In this document: positions 44,541 through 57,912 of the stretch, in pieces | How the letters are laid out: each line of letters begins with the position of its first letter | How positions within the stretch are numbered: position 1 is the first letter of the stretch | Assembly: GCF_019175385.1 (NCBI RefSeq) | Contig: NC_083344.1 | Span: 7,788,965-7,852,964, forward strand | Source: Lycium barbarum | Lineage: Eukaryota > Streptophyta > Magnoliopsida > Solanales > Solanaceae | Length of the DNA stretch: 64,000 nt | Direction of reading: 5' to 3' | Program-made: the position numbers and the translations under genes | Notes under the pieces: model-generated | What the model was told of the DNA's origin: nothing | Seen by the model: the letters and a program-made list of their open reading frames with translations, nothing else | The model's database searches: none

Positions 44541-44879
44541 TTTTAACACCTCATGCCTTCAGGTTAAGGTTTGACTCGTAAGATGATGATATAATGGAAC
44601 CAATATCAAAGGTGTAGGAAGTTTTTTGAAACCTACTCAAGTCATAAAAAGAGTCTTAGGATAAAGCAAAGTCAGAAGCTACTCTACGGAGCATGTTTAC
44701 AAGTGAGTTTTCACAAGGTCTCAATTAAAGCGAGTATACGGAAACACCTATAAGGAAGTTTTTCTAACTTCTTTAATGAAATTGTAGGCCTTTCCAATAC
44801 CTTTCTATCCATATATTGTGGATGTCAAGTGGACATTTGTATAAAAAGTTATGGCCGTTTCACTGAAGGGTAGCAGAGC

Positions 44880-45055
44880 ATTCCGCCGGACAAGCGTCTG
44901 CGATGCAGAACAAAAAATGCGACGCATATGGCCATCTGCGATGCATTTCTCAACGCATTTGGGATAAATTTTCCTTCTCAAAGTTTCCAACATTCTGTTT
45001 CGAAAGTGCGTTAGCATCTGCAACCACAGAAGGCCATATGTGGCGCAGATGCCAA
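44880..45055. repeat. Cluster of TGCGATGCA / TGCGACGCA motifs in LTR F
   Basis: Variants of CTGCGATGCA, ATGCGACGCATA, CAACGCATT, GTGGCGCAGATGCC recur across about 170 bp, alternating in orientation. It is GC-richer than its surroundings. It occupies a place in the LTR comparable to the clusters in J and in LTR E. Confidence 0.7.
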
Positions 45056-46139
45056 TGCCACCTGAAGGTTCATTAAAATCGCCTTTTCCAAATTTTTATT
45101 CCATTTTCAGTTCTCCAAGCCCTAGCACAACTTTTCTCTCCTCTGTTCATCCTCCCACATCAAGGTAAGTCTCTCCCATGTATTTGTAAGTAATTCTAAC
45201 ACATAAACATGGATTTTTAACAAGATTCTACATTACAATCTTAAGGGTTTCAAGAAAACTCTTCTCAAGGTTTCAAGTTCAGATTCTTGGGGTTCTTCTT
45301 TAAAAGTTCATACTTTTTCTTCAAGTTTTGGAGCAACTAAGGTATGTAAGGTTTCTATCCACGTGTGGGAACATTATTGTTCTTCCCCACGCCACGTACA
45401 ATCCATGAAACACATTTTGCTTCAGAATCAAGATCATGCTTTAGTTCATGAAAACCCTAAACACATATATAACTATATATCATGCTTTCCTGTACAGTTT
45501 TCATAATTGTATTCATGATACATCATTATAATTGTCATGAACCTATCCGTAATCCATGAATGCAAATGCTTTGAATTCTATGGGTTCTTAAATACAAGTC
45601 ATGAATCATTACACTCAATTCCATGAAATCCGGTATGTTTCCATGTTTCATAAAAGTTATATAATGTATCTATATTCATGTTAAATTATACATACGAATC
45701 ATGTTTACAAGTCATATTATGAAAACCATGGGCTTCTAAGCCAACAATAACCATGTTCATGTTCATGTTTTTGGGAGTAGCATAGATTTATGGAGAAGGC
45801 TCAGACAGCCTGAAACTATGTACGTCAACATAGGGTAAGGGTCCATCCGCCCAGTTGACGACACCTTCAGACAATTGATTGGATCTTTTCATGTCATGTT
45901 TATGTCTCATACCCTGGCAAGGTGTGGGGGCTGCTCTGCAGGTCGGGCCAGTACCAGACTCCACGTACCCCGTGGTGGTTTCACTTTATGGGTTATACTA
46001 AGGCTCTCCCATAGATATATGTGTACTTACAGATGTTTTACCCATATATTATTATACTCGTGTCAGATTATACTCATGTTCATGTTTAGTTTCAGCTCTA
46101 TCACTTTATGTGTCGTGCTTGTTCATTCAGTTGCTTTAC

Positions 46140-46225
46140 ATACCAGTACAATTCAAATGTGTTGACATCCCTTTTAATTTCCTAGGACAGCATTTCACGA
46201 TGCAGGTATTGATTTGCAGGACGAC
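46140..46225 (+). promoter_or_regulatory. Conserved LTR hairpin/CAG module, copy F
   Basis: Stem CAGTAC, loop of 9, stem GTGTTG (all six positions can pair as RNA, two as G-U), then ACATCCC, then CATTTCACGATGCAGGT. Confidence 0.5.
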
Positions 46226-47199
46226 GGATCTGCTCGTTAGTACCTTGCTCCTATCAGCTTTTGGTGAGCCCCATTTCATTCGAGGTGTTATCTTTATTTT
46301 TAGTTCGTGTCATGTCATGCAGTAAAGGTATGCTAGGAGCCTTGTCCTGGTAAACATTTTTAGTATTCAAACTCATGTTTTCAGAGGTTTCATAGACTAG
46401 TTCAGTCAGGTCATGTCAGATATGCAGTTGGGTTAGCCTTGTTGGCTACATTATTATGTGATCAGACTATTTTCCGCATTCATGATATAACAGTATTTTC
46501 AGACTTACGATTACTGAATCTCATGTTTTCCCATATCATTTATGTTTAACTTATATTCTACATCAGTACATGTCCCAAGTTGATTCAGCAAGCCATGTGG
46601 TTTGCTCGGTCACATGCAGTTAGTTTGTAGCGGTTCTATTTTTTTCCGATTCGCATTTGCACTTGCCTCATTTAAAAAGGAAAGTGTCCCGAGGAAGTAC
46701 GGTTGTCAATCGTACCAAGAAAAAGGAAAAAATATACTTCTATGTGGATGGTACTCTAAATGGACATAATTTTTAGAGTCGCCACCTAACTTATACGTAA
46801 GTTAGGAAAATCAGTTCGAAAGGGTTCATTTAAAATGGTCAAGTTTTAAAAGAAACCAATCTGTACCAAAGTTTGGGTAAGGGTTCTGGTGATCCCCCGG
46901 GGAAAGTGTTAGGCACCTCAGCATTAAGGATCCGTAAAATACGGTTGACCTACGGGTTCTAATAGTATTCTTTGTGAATATACATTGTTTTTGATAAAAA
47001 CTGCTTTTTGTTTTAGATTCCCGCAATAAAAAGTTAGTCATTCATGCAAAAATACAACACTTTCAAGAAATAAAAGTGGTAAAGTTTTGCCCAAAATTGA
47101 GCGTTTTGGGTTTCGGATTAGAACACCTAGGTTAAAATCCGAAGGCGTTAACCTAAGTGCAACACCACGTAACCCCACCCGGGTTTTTAGAAAAGAGTT

Positions 47200-49101
47200 T
47201 TTAGTTTAAGTTTTACAAAATCATTTTTGGCATACTATTATTATCCATATTTTAATCGTATTTTATATTTTTAATTTTTAATTTTTAATCTTTTAGTCCA
47301 AATTAATTCAAAAATAGTCTAAGTCCATATTTTATCCAAATTGTCCAAGTACACGGTCGACAATCATGTTTGTCTTAAGTCTATAAAATTAATCAAGTTC
47401 CTTTTTTTTTTTTTTGGTCCAAAATCATGATTTTGTTTTTTTCAAAGAAATGTCCATTTTTATCATAGGTAGTGACTTAATTCTCTAAAAATCGTTTTAT
47501 ATGCTAGTAAAAATCAATTTTATATTTTAGAAAATGGTTTTGGGAACTTTAAGACGTAACCACTTTTTAAAGGTTCCAATAAATCACATTTTCATCAATT
47601 TGTCAAGTAAATAATAAGAGATAGGGAGTTGGGCCTACCAAGCCCAACAGAAAATGCATATAAAATATTTCCGCTCCCAATTATGCTCCAATGTTTAGTC
47701 CTTCCACGGTTGAAGTCAACTCGATCTAGGAAAGTTAGTGGGCCTCGTTGAACCCACCCATTGATAGGGTGTTTACAAATAAAATGGGCATACATTGTAT
47801 TAGTGTTTGACTTAAGGACATAAATTAAATTACAATGCCAAAAATTAAATTACGACAGAATTGGGCTAGACCCATAATTATTAAACAAATAGGGAGGGAC
47901 AGTTTATGCAAAAGGGACATTTTTCTCAAATATATTGGCTGAAACAGTAGATAGGCCCAATTGGCCCAACTATTAAATAGGCATAATTTTTTTAAGTGTC
48001 AAATTGTAGGATATACATGATATATCCTCATATGGAGAGCAAAACCCATTGAAGGGCATACCCTCCATAAACAACCAATATACACTATATACCCTTCAAG
48101 ATTCACTATATACCCTTCAATATTCACTTCTCTCAAACACCTCATTTAAAGCACTCATAAGATACTCAATCTTTCTAGAAAATGCTAAATTTCCCATCTG
48201 AGGATTCAACAAGCAATCAAGTAGATAGGCAGTTAAGGTTATGGATTCTAAGCTAGCAAACTCAGACAAGCACAACAAATAACAACTCAACCAAAGATAA
48301 GAAAGTAACAAACAGGTTTAAGCCAAGCAAGTGCATATGAGACAGTATCCAGAACACAGTGCACACAACAGATTTTGAGAGTCAATTTCTCACTTTAAAC
48401 TCACGATTAATCTAGACTAAAGTAAAGACAACACTTAGTTAATAAAAGTTTTTCAAAGCTTCAGTTTTAGGGATAGGTATACATTTTCCACAGATGCAGT
48501 CACAAACAAGACCTTCAAGTCAAGCTAAGCCTATTTTTGACAGAGTCTAGAGGTGATAACAAATAAAATGGTGACCTAAAGTTTAAATCTAGGCTAGTGC
48601 CAAGCAAGATCATTCAGGGCAGTACTCAGTTTCTTGAGGTTTCAAAACTGCAATTTTCGGTCTGTTTTTAAAGTTCAGCTGCACATAGTCTTCTAATGTT
48701 GGCTAAGTGGATTAATCTTACAAGTTTTATACAGTTTCAAGTAGATGTCAAGTAGGGAGAAGTAGTGATTCACAAGTGAAGACTATACCCAGCAGTTATG
48801 CTAAATGACATTATAATGCACAATCAAAGGAGAAAATACAGAGCTACATTATGCCCTTATAAGTTTTTCCTAATCAAACAAATATGCCAATCCCAAACGG
48901 GACTAAAAAAATGTGCAGTGTCACAAATAATTCAATACAAGATAACACACTAAGTAAAGATTGAGGAATAGCCAAGTTAATCAACAAACAGGAAAAACAT
49001 CTTCATATTTTCAAACTTACAGTTCCTTTTTCAAATTTCTTTCTAGCACAAGTAACAAATTTTCAGTCTTCACACTTATCATTTTCAGTCTCTTAGCTTT
49101 T
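47200..49101. other. Non-coding interior of element G, left part
   Basis: AT-rich, no ORF of interest. Contains GGGCCTACCAAGCCCAAC and other GGCCCAA-type words (47620-47960) that recur in the related element at 61980-62040. Confidence 0.5.
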
Positions 49102-52100
49102 TGTCACGACCCGTCTAGGGGCCGTGACGAGTACCCGATACTTGTACCGAGCACCCCTTGTCTATCGTTTTACCTTTACCTCTTAGCAAGCCATGTAAAC
49201 AGAGCCATTTTTTTTTGAACATTAACATTAGCGGCGTCATTCTGAACATAGACTAATAAACTTCGTTATCACTTGTACATCAACATTATCATGCCAAAAC
49301 ACCATATACCTACTATACTTAACTGACTGTACATATCTGTCTACGAGCCTCTAGACATAGTACACTTATACATAGAAAGGGCCGGGTGCTGCCATGCCCG
49401 AATATACATACACAAAATAGTACCGCAGAAGTGAGGCTCCGGAACAACTGGAGCGCTGTCAACACTGCTGGTAAGGCTCCTAAGGATCAAATCCGCCTAT
49501 CTGCTGACCTGCGCGGCATGAAACGCAGCGTCCACAAGAAGGGACGTCAGTACGAATAGTGTACCGAGTATGTAAGGCATGAATAGTAATATACAGAAAA
49601 TATGAATCATGTATAATGACATAAGAGAGTTACAACACATGTCCTGGGATAGAAACATAACCTGTATATATATATACCCTTGGCAGGTGCTATGCGTACT
49701 TAGCTTTCCTTTAAGAATCTTTCCTTGTTCATATACATATACATATAAAATAGGACATCTCATATTGCCGAGGCGTCGGCAGCCGATCCATTTAACCATA
49801 AATATACACATCCCGCGTCCGGGCATCCCGCGTCCGGGACGATATCATATCATATAATGCCAACTGATCAGGTGGATATGCGTTCATAACGCTCTGCCCT
49901 TACCTCCATTTTCCCCGTATACACATGCATATATCATGTACATATATCAGCGTCTATAGCGCTCTAGCTCTTTTATCATATACATATACGTGTGTCGTGT
50001 AGGTACATCAGCGTCTATAGCGCTCTAGCTCTTTCGTCATGTGCATGTTTTAAAAAAATATATACACATATCTTACATACATTTACATGTCTTATATGCA
50101 TTTACGTATCCTATATACATATGTCTCATAGGCACGCAGGAAATCCCAAAGAAGAATCATGTAGTCATCGGAGTGACGTAAGGTCGGTGACCTCCAATTA
50201 TATTATAGAATACTCGTGATCGCTTTGTCTCACCTTGAAGGAACGAGTATTTTAAGGTGAGACTACCAACGGGGAATAATATTAAAGTAAACGTAGAATG
50301 AAATCGGGGCATCATAGATGACAGTTCATAGACTTTGAAATCTTTTAGAAAATAAAGTCATAGCTAGGAAATATAAATAAGATTCAAAAATTAGTTTATC
50401 ATTTTCATGTTTACATAAGATACTTAGCTTAGTCATCTTAGTCATAGAGTCGTTCCGGTAGTACGTATCATAGGCATATTCTCTTATCTAACATCATTGT
50501 TATCATTATCGTCATGGAAGTGCCCTCGTTAGAGGAGTCATAGTATTTATCATTTGGTATCGAAATCGGGATCAAAGGTTCCCTTTGGATTCACTTCAAG
50601 TAAGTCAAGCAAGACTGTAAGGAAACATCCGAGAGTAGCGGGCCCACCTCGGGCCGGATGAGGTAGCGTGTACTAGTTGCATATGTTACATGTCGTGTCA
50701 TTACTTGTGAGGGTTCTAGGGTAATCGGGTCCCATTTATGCAAGTTATAGGGGTCTAGGAGGTTTTTCCGACCATTGGCACACTTTCTAGTTCAATTCTA
50801 TTGAACAAAAGGTAGAAAACTTTAAGTACGGATTCCGGGGAACAGAGTTGTCCCCGAGGCTCGTACCCAACTTATTTCTGCTAAGACATGCCATAGAAAG
50901 AAGGGTGAAGCCTTACATACCTCTTCCGCTCCTTTTTGCTATTCCAAATTCACGTCGCAATCTCGTCAAAATCTGCAAATTGGTCATGTTTACCAAAACT
51001 CTTATTAGGGTACTTAGAGTTGAATTCTTAAGGAAACATTTGGCTACCGAAATTTCGGCAGCACTTCCCCTATAAATACTCCATCCCACCAAGTTCAACT
51101 TGGCTAATTTCAATCAACAACAATCCCGGGAATTCAAACCCGGCCAAAATATCAACCACAATTCCAACAACAACAATACTAACAACTTCCATATTCAATC
51201 AACTTACTACTTCTTCCAAAAACTTTCTAACTTTAATGAAAACAATAACAACCTCATAATCTATATTCCAACAACATCATACTAAATAAAATTGACTCAT
51301 TCTCTTCCATTTTTTCACCATAACCACACGGCCAACACCAACATACACACTACAACTTCTCAAAATTCATTCAACTTCCATTTTCCACATATCATTCACA
51401 ACAATAACAACCAAACACTAATTAAAATAATTGAAGCATGACTCCTACACATATATACATACACACGACCATGTACTATATTTCTCTCCTTCATGAATTT
51501 CATCCATTTTAGCATACTACAACACATATAAACCATATATAACACATAAAACAAGATCAAAACTCACCTTTCTTCTTCAACTTCTCACTTGACTACAACT
51601 TGACAATTTGTATGATTTTGAATTTTTCTTGCTCCAACAACAACTCCACCTTGTTAATCACCCTTTACTTGGTAGAAAATGATTTTTGAAGAATTTTTAT
51701 CAATTGTTCCTTGGAAATTTGATCTTGGCCGAAATGGCCTTCAACTTTTCTCCTTCTCTTTCTTGTTCTTCAACTTCTTGAATATTCTAGAGGTTGTGTG
51801 ATAAAGATGACTTAGTCATCTTATTTATTGACCAAATTTTATGTAATATGGGCTTGGGCCATAACCATGGCCGGTTGGGCCTCACAAATTTGGGCCTTAT
51901 TATTTTTTTCATTTTTTTGGGCCAACTCGGTTTGGTCCCGAGTTGGGCCTAGCCCACTAACCTTTCGACCTTAAAACGTTCATATCTCCTTGTACCGACG
52001 TTACCTGGGGACCCACGACCTATGGTTGGAAAGCTAATTAAATTATCTAAAACTTCTACTTCTTGGTACTTTTCCAAATTCCAAACTTATAATACCGTTT

Positions 52101-52310
52101 TTGCCCCTTGAAGTCAGATCACCCGAAAACGTTTTCTTAAAATATTCGTTTGGAGGACTTCCACTTTGATTTGGCCCAAGGGTCCTTCTTGAGTTGTGTT
52201 TAACTTCTCATATGTGATTCATATGAATTTTCAGATGTCCCAAAAAAAATCTCGATGTGTGGGTCCCATCTCAGCAAATAATCTGACGTTCAAAAATACG
52301 GGATATAACA
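49102..52310 (-). mobile_element. Solo LTR D nested in element G (minus orientation, 3.2 kb)
   Basis: Starts TGTCACGACCCG and ends CGGGATATAACA, with the 5-bp duplication ctttt at 49097-49101 and 52311-52315. In sense orientation it begins TGTTATATCCCG, exactly like LTR C, and ends GGGTCGTGACA. Internally it shares GACGTAAGGTCGG and CCCGCGTCCGGG blocks with LTR A. No protein domains in 3209 bp. Confidence 0.93.
49508..49585 (-). promoter_or_regulatory. Conserved LTR hairpin/CAG module, copy D
   Basis: Sense (minus): GCCTTACATACT, stem CGGTAC, loop ACTATTC, stem GTACTG, then ACGTCCC and GCGTTTCATGCCGCGCAGGT. One G-U pair in the stem. Confidence 0.65.
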
Positions 52311-52315
52311 CTTTT

Positions 52316-54741
52316 AAAGCAGGTTCTCAATTTTAAATGTGGCAAAATAGTCAAAGAAAAGTAAGGGAAACAATTTCACAAACCATCCAGGTAATGCATC
52401 CTTTAAAAAAACAGGAATGCACATATCTTTATGCAAAAAGGATCCAACTAATGTAAGTTGAATCTTTACAGAATCCTATAATTACTCCATGTAATGCTAA
52501 CTCTGATCCAAAACTAGTTTTTAGGCTAAATATCAATATTATGAAGGAATTCTATCTAAGTGTAGGGTCAAACAGACAACCAAGCAAATTCAGATTCTTA
52601 CAGTTTCACAAAAAGTTCACAATTCCCATTCTTAATAGTTTAGCAACCAATTCATTTAACTGACTCAGTGAATAAAACAAACATGATAGGACTTAGTATT
52701 TCAGGTTCAATAGTTATTCTAAGTTGCAAGACAACAAATAACAAGGATCATATAGAATCAGTAATGACACAGAAATAGGTTTCAGTCGGTTTTGAATTTT
52801 CAGATTCAGGAAAACAAGCAAACTGCAAGTTACAATATAGCATATAGTCACAGTTTAACCCTCTTAGCCCAAAATAGGTTCATTTCTATAGCTTTTAGTC
52901 TTTAAAGGCCATACTTGGATAATAGCAGTCTCAGTTTTTAAATGACAAGTCTAGAAAAGTGTCAAACTATTAACTAAGTTAGACAACAATATTTAGAGGC
53001 AATTTCTATCCTAAATGGATCACAATGATCCCACATAGAATTTCAATTAACACAGTATGGTCTAAAAGCAAGTTTCAAGGCAAGTTTTTCATTTTTTATT
53101 CACATAGTCAATCAGTTTCCATAAAACTATATCAATTCACAGAAAATTCAGAGAAAAGAACTCAAAGGGTGCATGGTCTTTATTCTAAGGTCAAGAGGAT
53201 GCACTGAAAATGAACATATAGCAAATTACACAAAGACAGGATACACAAGTTCACATTTTCAGATTATTTATAAGTAAAGAGAGACAAGACTGCGATCCAG
53301 TAAAGTTTTGCTTATTTTAAAGTCATTTTTTCTACTCAGTGATGTCTAGTTATGCAAATTTTAGGAAACAACAAGTTGCTTTTGAGGTTACTAGCCAACT
53401 AAGTCACCTAGAGGGAAACTAAGTTATAAAGAGAAACAGTTTACACATAGGGGAAAAGGAGAACAATTATCTTTCAATTTTGAGATTACATAACAATCAT
53501 AACACTAACTTACACCTTTTATACTTTCTTTTTTGAAAACTGGATTCACTTTTTCAAACCTATATGGCCTAAATGATTTTAAAACAGAGTGAATATCAAA
53601 ATGAAAAGGAATTTCCAACATGTTCTATTACGTTAACTTTCAAGACTTCAAATAAGCACAAATATAGGTCCATGTAGACCGATAGGACTCCATTTAGCAG
53701 AAAAGGTTCCAATTTCACAACTAACCTCACTTACACAATTTCTAGATTTCAAAATTTTACAAGATACATACTAAATCCATTTCTTATTCTTATTAAGCTA
53801 CTTATACAAGATAGAAAGTCAACAAGGCCATTTAGTGTGCATTTCTTAAAACAGTATGAACACTTAGACAGTTTTCAAAGTCCCAAGTTTATAGACCAGG
53901 CTCTAAACATGTTTTAAGATATTTTGAAATCATTTTTCACAAAAAATTGAGAATACACAGTTTACAAATCAAGTTAGAGGTCACTTATCCCTATTATGTA
54001 TCATATTTTAGTAGTTTGACAATAAAAAGGTGATAAACTTCAATCCTTAAATCAAACAAACTCAAGATTTACAGTTTTCAAGAATCCTCATTCCAGGCTT
54101 AACAAACAACTTCCTAACTCATTTAAAAGAAAAAACTTACTCATTTGGGACAGTTTTCAACAGACTAAGCAAACATGTTATTCTAAAGTAACTTATTAGC
54201 TAATAGAAATCACATTTAGCCTAGTTAAGGCAAGATGAGGTCCAGAATCTAAAGTAAGCCACAAAATTATTTTTCGGACCTTGAAAGTAACTTTACCTTT
54301 CCTAAAATAGTAACTACATACTACTGTTCATTAAAGTGGTTTCTAAACATCACAATTTCAAACAACAAAACTGGAAAAGTATGACTACAATAAACTTAAC
54401 ACAGATTTAGCAACTTAGAATTCCCATTATACTCACCTTATTTAGCTCATCCTTGAATGAAAGACTATGCCTTTCTAACTCAGAATTTCCAAAATCCTAT
54501 TCTTTAACCAACCTTATCCTTTTATTAACTAATAGGTTATACTATCTACCTAATGTGATATGTCTTAGACTTTAACCCATTTTATAGCTTTGAATAACAA
54601 CATAGAGAACTAGACTAAACATTTATAACACTTTAGATAGTAAATAAGCTTGATCAACACATAAACATGACTGGAAATGAAACAGAGTTTGAAAAAGGAT
54701 TTTTACCTCTTGTTGGGGCAACCTAGAGATCAAAGGGAGAT
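52316..54741. other. Non-coding interior of element G, middle part
   Basis: AT-rich sequence with no ORF above 60 codons except one random plus-strand frame. I see no domains, RNA genes or sharp repeats. Confidence 0.5.
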
Positions 54742-55234
54742 TGTAACGACCTGTTTGGTCGTTATTGCTTTTTCGACCCTTTTAACTCTTTTCCAAGCTT
54801 GGTTAGCTCACTTTTGACGTGAGAGGACTATTGACACGCTTCTCGAGGTGTCTAGACTTGATTCGGGTGACTTTTTGTGAAATTTAGGCTTAAAGTGAAA
54901 AAGAGTTGACTCAAAGTTAACTTTTGGGTAAACGGACCTTTTTCAAAAATTCGTCGATTTCGAGAGGTCCGAATGGTCATTTAGAACTTGTGTGTATATC
55001 TGGTTCATTTCCCAATGCACTCAGATGCATTTTGGGACTTGGGTTGGGAAATTGGAATTGAGATATCGGGGGTTGGCTCGGTCAATGAGACCTCTATTGG
55101 GAATTCCGAGGCCACGAGCACATTCGTAGCGTGTTTTTATGTGTGACTATGTGTATGGTATATGAGCAGATATCCTCGGGAGTTAGTCAAAAATCGGATT
55201 AAATGGTGATACTTGGGAGAGTTTTCTGGTGTCT

Positions 55235-55370
55235 GGTGCCCGCTTTGGCGGCACCGGCATTGTTGGAGCGGTCAATGGAATTTTGCCATTACGGCTGAAG
55301 CGGTCGAGTGACCGCTAAAGCGGCGCCCTGGGGCGGTCCCAGTGCTGCTAAAGCGGGTGATGGGCAGTTT
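55235..55370. repeat. GCGG/AGCGGT motif cluster in LTR E
   Basis: Repeated AGCGG(T/C) and GACCGCT words in both orientations (for example GAAGCGGTC, GTGACCGCTAAAGCGG, GGGGCGGTCCC) in a GC-rich island of about 135 bp. Confidence 0.75.
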
Positions 55371-56284
55371 GTTAAATTAATGAAGTGTTAAAAGCCCTTA
55401 GACCCTCATTATTTTCCATCTCGATATTTGAGCTTGAGGGAACTGTTCTTAGAGATATTTTGAGGAGATTCTTGGAGGTAAATCTTTCTTATTTCTTTAC
55501 TCTTCCTTAAATCATAATCATCTTAGATTCCCCCCACCCCCCTCCCTCCATCCCTTTAATAACCCCTTAGTGATGAAATTTGGAAGAGGGTTTTGATTAA
55601 CACTTTCTCTAGGCTTGGTAATGATAAATTGGTGATGTTTATATTAGATTTTGATGAATCTAAGCTTGTTAATCATATATCTTCAACTTCTAGTGTTGAA
55701 TTTCGGAATCAAAGAGTTAGGATTTATACCCAAATTGGGGTTTTGCTTGCAATTAGAAATTAGGCTAATCCATGAGTTAAATCAGCAATTAGTGGTTGGT
55801 TTATGATCACCTAGTGCTTAATTTGGCATTTTGCCTCCAAAATTTTCGTTTTGCCCTTGTGGGCCTGTTTCCCCAATTTCTAGGGCTAGAATTGACCTAA
55901 TTTGAATAGTAGCAATATTGGTATCATTCTCAATGATTTCTAATCTAGAATTCGATTATGCTTAGGCTACATTGGTTCTGAGGTTCAACGGAAAGGCAAG
56001 GAAATGGAGTGAGTTGTTGGTGTTGCGGTTCGGCTATCCAGTTAGGTTGTGGCTTACCTTTGGTTAGACTTCGTATAGCGAAGCACATATTTAGATTATA
56101 TTGTTGGAGATAGCATGTGAACCTTCGGGTATGAAGTCGGGTTGGATATCGCCTTAGGTTGGGCCCTGTTGTGTGGGTTGGCTAGCCACCCCGTTATGTG
56201 TGATTTGATTGTTCGATTGTTCCGGCTTGATGCCATGAGTCGTTGGTAGATATTGGATTATGTTTTATCATCTTGATTATGATG

Positions 56285-56432
56285 TAGTTGGCATACCCAC
56301 TGTTGGTATTTGTATTTGGATATATTGTTGGCGTACCCACTATTGGTAGTTGTTATTCGGTTATATTATTGGCATACCCACTGTTGGTATTTGTATTCAG
56401 TTATATTATTGGTGTACCCATTGTTGGTATAG
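56285..56432. repeat. ~50-bp tandem repeats in LTR E
   Basis: About three copies of a unit containing TTGGCATACCCACTGTTGGT followed by a TATATTATTGG link (56288, about 56330, about 56380), with a fourth weaker copy. It decodes to nothing and looks like a minisatellite expansion. Confidence 0.8.
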
Positions 56433-57002
56433 GTGATATTGAGCACGATCATTGATGTGATTCATGCATTGCACACACTCTCATTTTTATGATACACTGT
56501 TGAGATATTGATGATACATTATGAAATACTTGATGAGCTGGGCTCAGTTTTACTTGAGTGACGTGAGGACCGATATCTGATAGTTGTTCTGGAATCTGGT
56601 GAGTGACGTGGTTGCCGAGGTTTGTGCTAAAATCATGAGGTACATGGACTCCGCGAGCCCCCCAGGGTGGTGCCAGTGAGAACCCCTCGTGGGCAAAGAT
56701 CCAGGGTCCCGTCTTTAGGTTGGGCAAAGATTCGGGACGAGTGGCACTTAGACTTCGCGAGTCACCTTGGGTTGTGCTACCGAGATGTCGATATTTTCGT
56801 CCGGAGTACATGTGTACACATCATGTGCATGGCATTGCGTTGCATTCATACATTATTGCACTGCATTGCATCATGACTTGAGTTGAGATGACTTAGTGCT
56901 TTTACTTGTGATGTTGGATTCAGACTTGATACATTGAGACTTGGTACATTTAGGATTAGACATTCTATTGTCTAAATTATGTTAGCTATACTTAGTCGGC
57001 CT

Positions 57003-57068
57003 ATGATACGTACCAGTATCGTTATTCATACTGACCTACACTTGCTGCATTCTTTTATGGATGCAGAG
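57003..57068 (+). promoter_or_regulatory. Conserved LTR hairpin/CAG module, copy E
   Basis: Stem CAGTAT, loop of 8, stem ATACTG, then ACCTAC and TTATGGATGCAG. The terminal stem pair is T-A instead of the C-G of other copies, with both sides changed. Confidence 0.65.
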
Positions 57069-57720
57069 TATTAGACAGGTCCCACTCTTTCCCTTCGTGG
57101 CTGATTGGCAAGGCTGCTGTAGAGTCATTCTAGGGTGAACACGATGACGGCCGCTGCCCGAATGTTCTCTTCTTTACTTACTTGTCTTACTCTTATTTTG
57201 AGACAGTTGTATTATGAAACTTTATCATCTTTCAGACTTGTAGTATGTAGTTAGTGCTCTTGTATGACCAGACCAGATCTATGGGGTTGTATTTAGTATT
57301 TCCGCACTTTATCTTATGTGGATGATTTGAGACTTATTCAATATTTATTTCTTCCGCCTTCACTTGAATTGGTTATGTTAGGATAAGGGTTCGCCTATCG
57401 CGATGGGAATGATAGGTGCCCGCACGGTCTAGTAAAATGGGTCGTGACAGAGATTGAATCACACTTCAAGCAATGAACCTTCTACCAATCCTCAAATCAC
57501 CTTTCTTTTATCTTTTCTTCTATATATCTCTATATTATGCTTGTATGCTTATATTTTTGTAATATATGGACTATATATGCTATATTTTATATCTTAAACT
57601 TTTGTTTTTAGGGTAAAAATTCTGGACCCCTTTCTTGATATGATCCTACTTGGCACGCCTCATTTCAAGACTTACATCCAAGGCCAAAATATGGTACTTC
57701 AAGCTCTATAAGGGGCATGG

Positions 57721-57912
57721 ATGATAAGGATGGCGTTGAAGGCCTTTGGAGGCCCATACAAGCCCCACAATGAGGCCTATGATGTTTGGGAGGTGGCTTG
57801 GGCGAGGCTCGAAGATAAGGCTACAAGAAAGAAAGCTACCAATCAAAAGTGGCTAGAAGAGCAAAAGGGTAGAAACGCAAAAGTAGCCGAACATGCAAGT
57901 CAAGGGGCATAA
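57721..57912 (+). CDS. Unrecognised 63-codon ORF in element G
   Basis: Reads MALKAFGGPYKPHNEAYDVW, then ARLEDKATRKKATNQKWLEE. It is charged, Lys/Glu-rich and likely helical, unlike its AT-rich neighbours. Upstream bases (57620-57720) continue gene-like in another frame. It could be a scrap of a gag-type protein of element G or a captured host fragment. No family is recognised; the start is simply the first ATG. Confidence 0.25.
   Translation: MIRMALKAFGGPYKPHNEAYDVWEVAWARLEDKATRKKATNQKWLEEQKGRNAKVAEHASQGA

Larger units (their letters stand above)
54742..57449 (+). mobile_element. Solo LTR E nested in element G (plus orientation, 2.7 kb)
   Basis: Starts TGTAACGACCTG and ends GGGTCGTGACA, with the 5-bp duplication gagat at 54737-54741 and 57450-57454. 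The ends form an extended inverted repeat (TGTAACGACC against TGTCACGACC, 9 of 10). No internal domains in 2708 bp. It contains a GCGG-rich repeat cluster and four copies of a TTGGY(A/G)TACCCA(C/T)TGTTGGTA-like unit at 56290-56430. Confidence 0.94.
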
